DNA from: Pseudobutyrivibrio sp.
Lineage (GTDB): Bacteria; Bacillota; Clostridia; Lachnospirales; Lachnospiraceae
Direction of reading: 5' to 3'
Assembly: GCF_017471675.1 (NCBI RefSeq)
Contig: NZ_JAFUSK010000006.1
Coordinates: 1-58,045 of the forward strand
DNA: 58,045 nt
The notes under the pieces are model-generated. The model searched no databases. It saw only the letters and a list, made by a program, of their open reading frames with translations, and had not been told where the DNA came from. Position numbers and translations under genes: made by a program. Positions 43,485-51,272 of the stretch are shown here, in pieces; position 1 is the stretch's first letter, and the number at the start of each line of letters is the position of its first letter.

Positions 43485-44189
43485 CTATAAAATGTCCTCT
43501 GTAAGGGCTGCCATAAATTCCTTTTTTCTTGCTCTACTAATTGGAAGTGTTACGCCATCAGTAAGAATTACCTCTTCCTTTTGCACAGCCTCAACCCTAG
43601 AAAGATTAACAAGATATGCATTATGACATTTGCTAAATCCATGCTCCATAAGCATTTCATCAAATCTTTTAAGTGGGCCTATGGTAGTGTAGTCCCTTTC
43701 ATCTGTGTGAATGACCACATTGTTTCGCTGACTTTCAATATATGAAATAGTGTCACAGTCAAGCTTCATCTGCTTGTCATCCACAGAAACCTTTACATAA
43801 ATATGCTGCTTCTTAGCATTAACCCTGATGATGGCCTTATCAAAAAGCTGCTCAAACTGAGTGTAAGGAACAGGCTTAAGTACATATCCCAAGGCATCAA
43901 CAGCATATCCCTGAACAGCATACTGCACAGTGGAAGTGATAAAAATAATAATAACATCAGCATCCACCTTGCGAATCTTCTCCGCAGCTGCCATTCCATC
44001 CAAATGCTTCATCTGAATGTCCAGCAAGATAATATCAAACTGCCCCTTATAATCATCTACAAGGTCTATTCCATCACTAAGATGTGTGATGTTAAAGGGC
44101 TGCTTGGTAGCATTTCCATATTTATTTATATAATTTTGCAGAAGCTCAGCCTGAGCTAACTCGTCTTCTACGATACATACATTAATCAT
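43485..44189 (-). CDS. LytTR-family response regulator 2
   Basis: 234 aa from the ATG at 44189. The receiver domain carries E9-D8, D57 (ILLDIQMKHLDG) and LKPVPYTQF. The LytTR domain (130-234) shows SYIESQRNNVVIH and KCHNAYLVNLSRV. It is about the same length as regulator 1 and clearly a paralogue. No Shine-Dalgarno sequence precedes the ATG. A promoter placed 29 nt upstream would start transcription about at the ATG, suggesting a leaderless message. It is the first gene of the two-component cluster, behind an unusual triple repeat. Confidence 0.92.
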   Translation of the reverse strand: MINVCIVEDELAQAELLQNYINKYGNATKQPFNITHLSDGIDLVDDYKGQFDIILLDIQMKHLDGMAAAEKIRKVDADVIIIFITSTVQYAVQGYAVDALGYVLKPVPYTQFEQLFDKAIIRVNAKKQHIYVKVSVDDKQMKLDCDTISYIESQRNNVVIHTDERDYTTIGPLKRFDEMLMEHGFSKCHNAYLVNLSRVEAVQKEEVILTDGVTLPISRARKKEFMAALTEDIL

Positions 44190-44195
44190 GACTAT

Positions 44196-44224
44196 AAAAT
44201 AATACAAAAATAGATTGTGTGCAA
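44196..44224 (-). promoter_or_regulatory. Promoter of the two-component cluster, possibly leaderless
   Basis: On the minus strand, TTGCAC (44219-44224), a 17-nt spacer and TATTTT (44196-44201). The predicted start, about 7 nt beyond, coincides with the ATG at 44189 within a base or two. The absent ribosome site is consistent with a leaderless transcript. Confidence 0.45.
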
Positions 44225-44250
44225 GTGGTGATGTACTGAAGCTTTGTTGC

Positions 44251-44452
44251 TTCTGTCACAAGCTCAACGTATTTATTGCATTTGTAACTGATGCTGTGAC
44301 AGAATTTCACTGAAATTGGGATATTTCTGTCATAAGACTCTCTGCGAAGCCAATGTTTTCGTTATCTCTGTGACAGGATTACTTAAAAATGGCCTTATTT
44401 CTGTCACAAGGTCAACGATTTTACTGGGATTGAAGCATTCGCTGTGACAGAG
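44251..44452. repeat. Three tandem 74-bp units with inverted TGTCACA boxes
   Basis: TTCTGTCA[CT]A boxes begin at 44251, 44325 and 44399, and the inverted TGTGACAG boxes at 44295, 44369 and 44443. Both series have an exact 74-bp period, about seven helical turns, while the sequence between boxes has diverged. Each unit can form a 7-10 bp stem with a ~34-nt loop. The array lies between the cysK terminator and the promoter of response regulator 2. The 315-bp gap has no gene. Confidence 0.75.
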
Positions 44453-44474
44453 CTTGATTATTTCAGCAATAATT

Positions 44475-44509
44475 ATGCAAAAAACAGCCAGAGCTCTATG
44501 CCCTGGCTG
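44475..44509 (-). terminator. Terminator of the metY-cysK unit
   Basis: CAGCCAG (44485-44491) pairs with CTGGCTG (44503-44509), extended by GC pairs, and is followed by TTTTTTGCATAATT on the minus strand. It lies 13 bp after the cysK stop. Confidence 0.88.
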
Positions 44510-44522
44510 TCTGAAATCTAAA

Positions 44523-45455
44523 TTACTCTGTAAAAAGTGGTGTTGAATAGTAGCGATCTCCTGAATCTGGAAGAAGAGCTACGATTGTCTTACCCTTGTT
44601 CTCTGGGCGCTTTGCAAGCTCGATTGCACCGTGAAGAGCTGCACCAGATGAAATACCAACTGAGATACCTTCCTTCTTGGCAAGAAGCTTAGCTGCCTCA
44701 AAAGCATCTGCGCTGTCTGCCTTGTATACTTCATCGTAAATCTTTGTGTTGAGAACCTCAGGTATAAAGCCTGCGCCGATACCCTGAATCTTGTGTGCAC
44801 CTGCACGTCCCTCAGAAAGCACTGGTGAATCCTTTGGCTCAAGTGCAACTACCTGTACCTTAGGGTTCTGGCTCTTAAGATATTCACCAACACCTGTAAC
44901 TGTTCCACCTGTACCTACACCAGCGATGAAGATATCCACATTTCCATCTGTATCATTCCAAATCTCTGGACCTGTTGTAGAACGATGTGCTGCTGAATTT
45001 GCAGGGTTTACAAACTGACCTGGAATAAAGCTTCCTTCGATTTCTTTAGCAAGCTCTTCTGCCTTTGCAATAGCTCCCTTCATACCCTGAGCGCCTTCTG
45101 TAAGAACAATCTCTGCACCATAAGCCTTAAGAATGTTTCTACGCTCAACAGACATTGTCTCTGGCATTGTAAGGATTGCACGATATCCCTTAGCTGCTGC
45201 AATAGCTGCAAGACCGATACCTGTGTTTCCACTTGTTGGCTCAATGATAACTGAACCTTCCTTTAATAATCCCTTTTCCTCTGCATCCTCAATCATTGCA
45301 AGAGCAACTCTGTCCTTTACAGAGCCTGCTGGATTAAAATACTCCAGCTTAACTAACACTGTAGCCTCTAAGCCGAGCTCCTTTTCAATATTTGTAACCT
45401 CAACAAGTGGAGTGTTTCCGATTAATTCACTTGCTCCCTTATATATCTTTGACAT
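44523..45455 (-). CDS. cysK: Cysteine synthase (O-acetylserine sulfhydrylase)
   Basis: 310 aa, the standard CysK length. The PLP lysine lies in NPAGSVKDRVA, the substrate loop is PTSGNTGIGLA, and the phosphate-binding glycines are in GVGTGGTVTG. It converts O-acetylserine and sulfide to cysteine in the cytosol. It follows metY, separated by structured element B, and ends at a strong terminator. RBS AGGAGG precedes the ATG. It probably shares the operator-controlled metY promoter. Whether it accepts sulfide or a protein thiocarboxylate is not visible in the sequence. Confidence 0.95.
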   Translation of the reverse strand: MSKIYKGASELIGNTPLVEVTNIEKELGLEATVLVKLEYFNPAGSVKDRVALAMIEDAEEKGLLKEGSVIIEPTSGNTGIGLAAIAAAKGYRAILTMPETMSVERRNILKAYGAEIVLTEGAQGMKGAIAKAEELAKEIEGSFIPGQFVNPANSAAHRSTTGPEIWNDTDGNVDIFIAGVGTGGTVTGVGEYLKSQNPKVQVVALEPKDSPVLSEGRAGAHKIQGIGAGFIPEVLNTKIYDEVYKADSADAFEAAKLLAKKEGISVGISSGAALHGAIELAKRPENKGKTIVALLPDSGDRYYSTPLFTE

Positions 45456-45491
45456 ATCAATATCCTCCTGTTTTTTCTAGTAATTTACTCC

Positions 45492-45574
45492 GCCTGTTAC
45501 GCTAACAAGCATTATATTTCTACGGTCGACAGCACGTCTCCCTTAAGAAATATAATAGCTTGTTAGCTACAGGC
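45492..45574. repeat. Structured palindromic element B (conserved ends and loop)
   Basis: An 83-bp hairpin between metY and cysK: outer GCCTGT/ACAGGC, a 10-bp stem GCTAACAAGC/GCTTGTTAGC, one bulged A in the right arm, an 11-bp stem (45511-45521 with 45546-45556) and a ~24-nt loop. Ends, bulge position and most loop bases match element A at 34226-34304. The inner stem sequence is different but fully paired, which is the signature of a conserved structure. Confidence 0.72.
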
Positions 45575-45598
45575 TCACTTAAATCTCATTAAAACTTA

Positions 45599-46933
45599 TT
45601 ATACCGCATTTGCGTTTTTCTCTGCATTAAAAATCTCATCTATTTTCTCGTCGTCGATTGCTGCGAAGCCTTTTTCCAAATCCTCGATAATATCATCGAT
45701 GTGCTCAGTTCCAATTGAAAGGCGAATTGTGCTTTGTGTAATTCCCTGGTCTAAAAGCTCTTCTTCTGTAAGCTGTGAGTGAGTAGTTGTTGCTGGGTGA
45801 ATTACAAGGCTCTTTACATCAGCTACATTTGCAAGGATTGAGAAGATTTCAAGGCTATCGATAAACTTGTAAGCCTCTTCCTTGCCACCCTTTATCTCAA
45901 ATGTAAAGATGCTGCCGCCATCCTTAGGGAAATATTTCTTGTAAAGCTCATGGTCTGGATGATCCTCAAGTGATGGATGATTTACATGAGCTACCTTTGG
46001 ATGATTATTAAGAAACTCTACTACCTTCTTAGTATTCTCAGCATGTCTGTCGAGACGTAGAGGCAATGTCTCAATTCCCTGCAAAAGGAGGAATGCATTA
46101 AATGGAGAGATTGTTGCCCCTGTGTCTCTAAGTAGAATTGCTCTAATATAAGTTACAAATGCTGCTGGTCCTGCAACCTCAGCAAATGAAACACCGTGAT
46201 AGCTTGGGTTAGGATCTGCAATATTTGGATATTTGCCTGATGACTTCCAATCATATTTTCCAGCTTCTACAATAACACCGCCAAGTGTTGTTCCGTGTCC
46301 GCCAAAGAACTTTGTAGCTGAGTGAACTACGATGTCTGCACCGTGCTCAATTGGGCGAACCCAGTAAGCTGCGCCAAATGTGTTATCAACAACAAGTGGA
46401 AGATTTGCTTCGTGAGCAATACGTGCAATTGCATCAATATCCGGAATATCACTGTTTGGATTTCCAAGAGTCTCTAAGTAGATTGCTCTTGTGTTGTCCT
46501 GGATTGCATTCTTAACTTCATCTAAGTTATGAGCATCTACAAATGTTGTAGAAACGCCATACTGTGTAAGTGTATGTGCAAGTAGATTGTAGCTTCCGCC
46601 GTAGATTGTCTTCTGTGCTACGATGTGGCCACCGTTTGCTGCAAGTGCCTGGATTGTATATGTGATTGCTGCTGCACCAGATGCAACTGCAAGTGCTGCA
46701 CTACCACCTTCGAGAGCTGCTACTCTGGCTTCGAGTACGCCCTGAGTTGAATTAGTAAGTCTTCCATATATGTTACCTGCATCTGCAAGACCAAATCTAT
46801 CAGCTGCATGCTGTGAATCTCTAAACACATAAGATGTTGTCTGGTAAATAGGTACTGCTCTTGCATCAGATGCTGGGTCTGGATTTTCCTGACCAACGTG
46901 AAGTGCCAATGTTTCAAATCTATAGTTGCTCAT
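45599..46933 (-). CDS. metY: O-acetylhomoserine sulfhydrylase
   Basis: 444 aa, longer than MetB/MetC enzymes (~380) and typical of MetY. Cys/Met-metabolism PLP fold: YGRLTNSTQGVLEARVAALEGG near the N-terminus and the PLP lysine in VHSATKFFGGHGTTLGG. It makes homocysteine from O-acetylhomoserine and a sulfur donor. In Wolinella a MetY uses a thiocarboxylated carrier protein, and a similar carrier set lies at 56061-57524 here. It is transcribed from an operator-bearing promoter (47001-47034) and followed by cysK. RBS AAGGAGG. Confidence 0.93.
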   Translation of the reverse strand: MSNYRFETLALHVGQENPDPASDARAVPIYQTTSYVFRDSQHAADRFGLADAGNIYGRLTNSTQGVLEARVAALEGGSAALAVASGAAAITYTIQALAANGGHIVAQKTIYGGSYNLLAHTLTQYGVSTTFVDAHNLDEVKNAIQDNTRAIYLETLGNPNSDIPDIDAIARIAHEANLPLVVDNTFGAAYWVRPIEHGADIVVHSATKFFGGHGTTLGGVIVEAGKYDWKSSGKYPNIADPNPSYHGVSFAEVAGPAAFVTYIRAILLRDTGATISPFNAFLLLQGIETLPLRLDRHAENTKKVVEFLNNHPKVAHVNHPSLEDHPDHELYKKYFPKDGGSIFTFEIKGGKEEAYKFIDSLEIFSILANVADVKSLVIHPATTTHSQLTEEELLDQGITQSTIRLSIGTEHIDDIIEDLEKGFAAIDDEKIDEIFNAEKNANAV

Positions 46934-47000
46934 ATTCGTTTCCTCCTTTAGTTTCCTTAGTTTCTTAAGAATATTCTCGTTTGTTTTCTTGATGTGACTA

Positions 47001-47034
47001 TAATAAACGGTATTGCCTACTAGGTCAATAGGTT
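47001..47034 (-). promoter_or_regulatory. metY promoter with CymR-like operator
   Basis: On the minus strand TTGACC (47024-47029), a 17-nt spacer and TATTAT (47001-47006). The plus-strand block GCCTACTAGGTCAATAGGT (47016-47034) covers the -35 box and is repeated with one change at 50786-50804. Blocking the -35 region suggests repression, probably by the Rrf2 protein encoded at 52655. Confidence 0.75.
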
Positions 47035-47043
47035 TTATAATTG

Positions 47044-47086
47044 CTAAAAATTATAGCTGGCTATCAATACATTTTATAACCAGCTA
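47044..47086 (-). terminator. Terminator of the amino acid ABC transporter operon
   Basis: TAGCTGG (47054-47060) pairs with CCAGCTA (47080-47086), and TATAATTTTTAG follows on the minus strand. It lies about 18 bp after the ATPase stop and directly abuts the metY promoter. Confidence 0.75.
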
Positions 47087-47103
47087 TTTTTCAGTATTCT
47101 TCA

Positions 47104-47844
47104 CTATTCATAGTCAAATGTTTTCAAGAACTTCTTTGCCCTTTCCGTAGTTGGCTTTATAAAAAAGCTCTTGGCATCACTGCTTTCCTCAACTATCTCT
47201 CCCTTATCTAGGAAAATGATTCTATCAGCAATAGCTCTGGCAAATGACATCTCATGTGTAACGATTAGCATGGTGGAGCCTGACTTTGCAAGAGATAGCA
47301 TAGTCTCTAGCACCTCATGGACCATCTCAGGATCTAACGCCGCCGTTACCTCATCGAATAGTAAGATATCAGGATGCATGAGAAGCGCCCTTACAATTGC
47401 CACTCTTTGCTTTTGCCCACCGGAAAGCTGTCTTGGATAATAATCCTTCTTGTCTACAAGTCCTACCTTATCAAGAAGCTCTAGTGCTTCCTTGATTGCC
47501 TCATCTTTACTTCGCTTTTGCACCTTCATTGGAGCAAGGATAATATTCTCTAGAACTGTCTTGTGTGGAAAAAGCTCGTAGGATTGAAATACCATACCAA
47601 TCTTTTGACGAAGCTTGGTAATCTCCCTTTTACCTGCCTCTACCGGAAGACCGTCCACCACTATCACACCATCCTGGATTTCTTCGAGACCATTGAGGCA
47701 TCTAAGAAATGTGCTTTTACCGCAGCCTGATGGACCGATGATTACAACAACCTCTCCCTTCTTTACAGACAGGTTTATATCCTTAAGAACTACATTATCT
47801 CCAAATTTCTTTTGTAAATGTGTAACCTTTAATAATTCGCTCAT
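47104..47844 (-). CDS. Polar amino acid (probably cystine) ABC transporter ATPase
   Basis: 246 aa from the ATG at 47844, which overlaps the preceding stop as TAATG with GGTGG upstream. Walker A GPSGCGKST, Q-loop VFQSYELFPH, signature LSGGQ, Walker B ILLFDEVTAALD (Val replaces the usual Pro in DEPT) and switch His in VTHEMSF are all present. It belongs to the GlnQ/TcyC-type family. Operon membership with a cysteine-regulon-type promoter and metY/cysK next door favours cystine or a related sulfur compound as substrate. Confidence 0.92.
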   Translation of the reverse strand: MSELLKVTHLQKKFGDNVVLKDINLSVKKGEVVVIIGPSGCGKSTFLRCLNGLEEIQDGVIVVDGLPVEAGKREITKLRQKIGMVFQSYELFPHKTVLENIILAPMKVQKRSKDEAIKEALELLDKVGLVDKKDYYPRQLSGGQKQRVAIVRALLMHPDILLFDEVTAALDPEMVHEVLETMLSLAKSGSTMLIVTHEMSFARAIADRIIFLDKGEIVEESSDAKSFFIKPTTERAKKFLKTFDYE

Positions 47845-48518
47845 TACGCCCACCTTTTCTCTAAATATACTGCAAGCCTGCTAATAGGCCAGCAAACTAT
47901 AAAGTATAGTAAAAATACAACAGCAAACACGCCAAATGCAGCATTTGGTGAAGCCTTTCTGTTGGCCTCGATTATCTGCTGTGCCACCTTTAGAACTTCC
48001 ACAATTCCAATCATCATTACAAGGGATGTGGTCTTGATCATTCTTGTAATTAGATTGATAGAAAGTGGAATCAGTCGTCTAATTGTCTGTGGCAATATGA
48101 TATAAAAGTAAGTCTGTTTCTTATCCATTCCAAGAGCGTAGGCAGATTCAAACTGAATCTTAGGAATGCTTTTGATGGAACCTCTTACCAAATCTCCCAT
48201 TTCAGCAACGCCCCAAAAGCTAAATACAAATATAGCGGCAGCCTCTGCTGTAATATCCCAGCCAAACACTCTGGTTGTACCAAAATATACAATGAATAGC
48301 AGTACCATTTGTGGCATGATTCTTACAATCTCAAGGTAGATTTTTAGAATTGCTTTTAGCCACAGCTTATTTAATGTCATGAGAACACCAACAACAAGGC
48401 CTAGTAGGATGCTGATTGCCACCGATACAAGGCTTATTTCTACTGACACCCAAAGTCCCTGCAATAGTCTTAAGAAGTTTGTGCCCTTAAACAACACATC
48501 AATCCCCAAATTGGCCAT
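47844..48518 (-). CDS. Polar amino acid ABC transporter permease 2
   Basis: 224 aa with about five membrane helices of the HisM/GlnP family. The conserved coupling loop reads ESAYALGMDKKQTYFYIILPQTIRRLIP, the EAA motif that contacts the ATPase. Its first 20 bases overlap the end of permease 1. RBS AAGGAGG is 7 nt before the ATG. Together the two different permeases should form a heterodimer, as in two-permease amino acid importers. Confidence 0.92.
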   Translation of the reverse strand: MANLGIDVLFKGTNFLRLLQGLWVSVEISLVSVAISILLGLVVGVLMTLNKLWLKAILKIYLEIVRIMPQMVLLFIVYFGTTRVFGWDITAEAAAIFVFSFWGVAEMGDLVRGSIKSIPKIQFESAYALGMDKKQTYFYIILPQTIRRLIPLSINLITRMIKTTSLVMMIGIVEVLKVAQQIIEANRKASPNAAFGVFAVVFLLYFIVCWPISRLAVYLEKRWA

Positions 48519-49158
48519 AACGCATCCTCCTTTCTACAATACTTCCAAGAATTGAAACTGGAAGAAGCATTATCAAATAGAACACCACAAGAAGGAACAG
48601 GCACTCTATAGTCTTTGCGTACATACCAATCAAATCCTTTGCAGTGAACATCAAATCCATCAAACTGATTGTGGAGAACACCGATGTCTCCTTTAAAAGG
48701 AAAATGACATTTGCTAAAAGTCCTGGCACGCTCATGGAAATTGCCTGAGGAAGTATGACGTGGATAAATGTCTGCTCCTTTGTCATACCAAGACTTAGTG
48801 CACTTTCTGTCTGAATCACAGGGATTGATTCTAATCCACTTCTGATTGTTTCTATCATGTAGGCGCCGCCTAAAAGCCCAAGTCCCAGGACACCACATGT
48901 TTCTGCTGTAATCCTAATGCCCACCTTTGGCAATGCAAAATAAATAAAAAATAATTGCACCAAAAGTGGTGTGTTTCTAAAAATTTCAATGTATATTCCA
49001 GTTATAGCTTTAAGAACGGGAATTCTAAAATGAAGAATGGCAGCGCCAGCAAGCCCCAAAACCAAGCTTAATAAAATGCCCTGCCATCCAATCTTCATTG
49101 TAAGAAAAAGTGCGTCCTTATATAGTGGAATATAACTCTTAAGAATATCTATATCCAT
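48499..49158 (-). CDS. Polar amino acid ABC transporter permease 1
   Basis: About 220 aa with five predicted membrane helices. EAA coupling loop: ESALSLGMTKEQTFIHVILPQAI. Start taken at the ATG at 49158; a GTG one codon earlier is possible, and the ribosome site (GAAAGG) is distant, so translation may depend on the binding-protein gene 25 bp upstream. It is paralogous to permease 2 and partners it in a cystine-type importer. Confidence 0.9.
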   Translation of the reverse strand: MDIDILKSYIPLYKDALFLTMKIGWQGILLSLVLGLAGAAILHFRIPVLKAITGIYIEIFRNTPLLVQLFFIYFALPKVGIRITAETCGVLGLGLLGGAYMIETIRSGLESIPVIQTESALSLGMTKEQTFIHVILPQAISMSVPGLLANVIFLLKETSVFSTISLMDLMFTAKDLIGMYAKTIECLFLLVVFYLIMLLPVSILGSIVERRMRYGQFGD

Positions 49159-49183
49159 CACTAAATAAATAGCCTTTCAATTA

Positions 49184-50101
49184 TTACTGTACTTTTCCGC
49201 CCTCGACTACCAGTGTATCCTCATAGTCTGCTCCATAAGTATCAAGAAGTGTAGCCTCATAATCTGCATGGAAGAACTGCTCATCACCTAATGATGTAAT
49301 CTCATCATTGAGCCATGTGAGAAGTGTTTCATTGCCCTTTGTTACAGCTGGTGCGATGGTATCGTTGTCACCAAGTGATGGGATGCCTACTGTGTAGCCT
49401 TCGTTTTCAAGTGAGAATGCGATAACCTCAGTGTTATCATTTGCCCATGCTACGCCATTGCCATTTTCAAATGCTGTCTTTGCCTCTGCGTATGCATCAT
49501 ATTTCTGAAGCTTAATGTCTGGATAATTCTTTGTAAGATATGTCTCTGCTGTTGTTCCAGAAATTACAATCACCTGGTCATCAGCACCGATATCATCAAG
49601 GCTTTCAATAACTGCATCTGATGGTGATACCACTCCAAGGGCAACATTCATATATGGAAGTGCGAAATCAACCTCCTCAGCTCTCTCTTCTGTAACTGTA
49701 AAGTTTGCAAGGATAATATCTACCTTTCCAGTCTGAAGATATTCGATTCTGTTAGCAGCCTCTGTAGACACATAGTTAATTTCAACTCCAAGATCCTTGC
49801 CGATACGCTCTGCAAAATATACATCGTATCCTGCATATTCGCCGTTCTCATCTACATAACCAAATGGGCTCTTATCAGAAAATACGCCGATGTTGATAGT
49901 ACCGCTTTCTTTGATTTCATCTAGTGTTCTAAAGCCTGCTGAAGATGAAGCATCAGATGTGCTGTCCTCATTAGACTCAGCACTAGCTGTTTCTGTTGTA
50001 GCACCAGCATCTTCCTTAGAGCCGCATGCTGTAAATGAAGCTGCTACCACAGCTGTAATAAGCAATCCACTTGATAATCTTCTTAATAATTTGTTTCTCA
50101 T
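49184..50101 (-). CDS. Amino acid ABC transporter substrate-binding lipoprotein
   Basis: 305 aa. The signal peptide ends in a lipobox FTAC26-GS, followed by a Ser/Thr/Glu-rich linker. The rest is a family 3 periplasmic-binding fold (GTINIGVFSDKSPFGYVDENG, ..GYDVYFAERIGKDL.., DIILANFTVTEERAEEVDF). It captures a polar amino acid outside the membrane for the two permeases downstream. The family includes cystine binders, and the operon promoter supports that choice, but the ligand pocket cannot be read reliably. RBS GAGGA. Confidence 0.92.
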   Translation of the reverse strand: MRNKLLRRLSSGLLITAVVAASFTACGSKEDAGATTETASAESNEDSTSDASSSAGFRTLDEIKESGTINIGVFSDKSPFGYVDENGEYAGYDVYFAERIGKDLGVEINYVSTEAANRIEYLQTGKVDIILANFTVTEERAEEVDFALPYMNVALGVVSPSDAVIESLDDIGADDQVIVISGTTAETYLTKNYPDIKLQKYDAYAEAKTAFENGNGVAWANDNTEVIAFSLENEGYTVGIPSLGDNDTIAPAVTKGNETLLTWLNDEITSLGDEQFFHADYEATLLDTYGADYEDTLVVEGGKVQ

Positions 50102-50120
50102 TTCAATCTTCCTCTTTCAT

Positions 50121-50738
50121 TTATATTTTGATCAATTTTTCAATTGCCCCCGCAAGACTCTCATGGCTTCTATCATCCATGTGCTCTTGATCCAATTCTG
50201 AAGGCTTCGCCACATCAGATGCTGCCAAAAACTTACAATCATATTCCTCCGCAAGCTTTTTAAATACTGCCTTCAACTCCTTGGAGGTAACCACTGAATT
50301 TTCATTAAACTCTGGATCATACTCCTTCATCCAAACCTTTTCCCCAAGATGAATAGGGGATACCAAGATGATGTCCATATCTTTTTTATACGCTCTGATT
50401 TGTTTAAGAAGGATTTCTATTCCCCTACCTATTACGGTAGCGGAGGCATTATAAATAGTTTTGCAATCGTTAGTTCCTAGCATCAGCACCACAGTATCGA
50501 TTGGATAATGTGACTCTAAGAAAACCGGTAAGTAAAGAGAGCCGTTCCTGCCAATACGTGTGCTATCTTCAAAAACAGTTGTCCTTCCACAAAGCCCTTC
50601 CTCAACCACACGATAGTTTGAGTAGCCCAGCTTCTTGGAAAGAATCCCTGTCCATCTCACATCACTTGAATATCTGTCTCCATTATCTGGCCTAAGTCCG
50701 TATGTATTTGAATCACCAAAACATAAAATGTTTTTCAT
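50121..50738 (-). CDS. SGNH/GDSL-family hydrolase
   Basis: 205 aa, cytosolic, without signal peptide. The four SGNH blocks are visible: GDSNTYG (Ser), the oxyanion Gly in EGLCGRTT, GTND, and an Asp/His block at DDRSHESLAG near the C-terminus. The layout resembles arylesterase/acyl-CoA thioesterase-like members. It opens the operon that contains the amino acid importer, 19 bp upstream of the binding-protein gene. In a sulfur-responsive operon it might deacetylate an imported or intracellular acylated amino acid such as O-acetylserine. That is a guess from context. Confidence 0.88.
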   Translation of the reverse strand: MKNILCFGDSNTYGLRPDNGDRYSSDVRWTGILSKKLGYSNYRVVEEGLCGRTTVFEDSTRIGRNGSLYLPVFLESHYPIDTVVLMLGTNDCKTIYNASATVIGRGIEILLKQIRAYKKDMDIILVSPIHLGEKVWMKEYDPEFNENSVVTSKELKAVFKKLAEEYDCKFLAASDVAKPSELDQEHMDDRSHESLAGAIEKLIKI

Positions 50739-50770
50739 GTGCTACCTCCTTTCTCGTTTCTATGTCAGAT

Positions 50771-50804
50771 ATAATAAATCTTATTACCTACTAGGTCAAT
50801 AGGT
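50771..50804 (-). promoter_or_regulatory. Promoter/operator of the SGNH hydrolase-ABC transporter operon
   Basis: TTGACC (50794-50799), 17-nt spacer and TATTAT (50771-50776) on the minus strand. The plus-strand operator ACCTACTAGGTCAATAGGT (50786-50804) is the same as at metY except for the first base. Promoter, operator and adjacent terminator form one duplicated module. Confidence 0.75.
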
Positions 50805-50809
50805 ATTAT

Positions 50810-50859
50810 CATTATAAAAAATAATAGCCAGCTATCAATTGGATTTATAGCTGGCTATT
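50810..50859 (-). terminator. Terminator of the C_GCAxxG_C_C/ferredoxin operon
   Basis: A 13-bp perfect stem AATAGCCAGCTAT/ATAGCTGGCTATT (50823-50835 with 50847-50859) is followed on the minus strand by ATTTTTTATAATG. It lies 17 bp after the stop of the C_GCAxxG_C_C gene. Confidence 0.9.
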
Positions 50860-50876
50860 ATCCCTTTGTTTATATA

Positions 50877-51269
50877 CTAATCAACAGCAACAGTCTCGCC
50901 CAACGCAAGCACTGCATTACGTACACATTCAGGACATTCGCAAAGCACCTGGCCTGTGGTGATTCCTTTAAGATCCTTGCAGATTGTGGCGCCACATTTT
51001 TCATTGAACTTAGCCACCATTTCCTTTGAGTATCTAGGGGTGCCTTTTCCTTCTGTAATCATACCGGCTGTCATTACAGCACCGATAAGAGCGCCGCAGG
51101 TGCTTTCCATACATCCCATACCTGCTGCGAAACCAGCGGCAAGCTTTGAAAGCTCCTCTGGGGCAATATCAATCTTATCCTCAAATGCCTTAAGTACAGA
51201 CTGTGTGCAGTTGCACTGGCCTGTGGCCTTTAAATTAGCTGCTAAATCAGCTCTTTCCTCTAATGTCAT
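50877..51269 (-). CDS. C_GCAxxG_C_C family protein
   Basis: 130 aa. The family cysteines are spread through the chain: CNCTQSVLKAF near 19-29, AAGMGCMESTCGALIGA (the GCAxxG region), CGATICKDL and CECPECV. Members are small proteins thought to carry a metal or redox centre and are often next to ferredoxins or reductases, as here. It overlaps nothing and starts 3 bp after the polyferredoxin-like gene, with AGGAGG upstream. Biochemical role unknown. Confidence 0.9.
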   Translation of the reverse strand: MTLEERADLAANLKATGQCNCTQSVLKAFEDKIDIAPEELSKLAAGFAAGMGCMESTCGALIGAVMTAGMITEGKGTPRYSKEMVAKFNEKCGATICKDLKGITTGQVLCECPECVRNAVLALGETVAVD

Positions 51270-51272
51270 TTC

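Noticed and set aside
44251-44452. CRISPR array
   Set aside because: Only 10-base boxes are conserved, they alternate in orientation, and no cas gene is nearby.
45492-45574. Integron attC-like site
   Set aside because: The GTTA-type boxes and variable stem recall attC, but the R/L box consensus is not met, no integrase is present and the flanking genes are not cassettes.
48470-48898. 142-codon open frame on the minus strand within the permease genes
   Set aside because: It is out of frame with the clear permease 1 gene, has atypical composition (Cys/Trp/Arg-rich) and no ribosome site, so it is a shadow frame.
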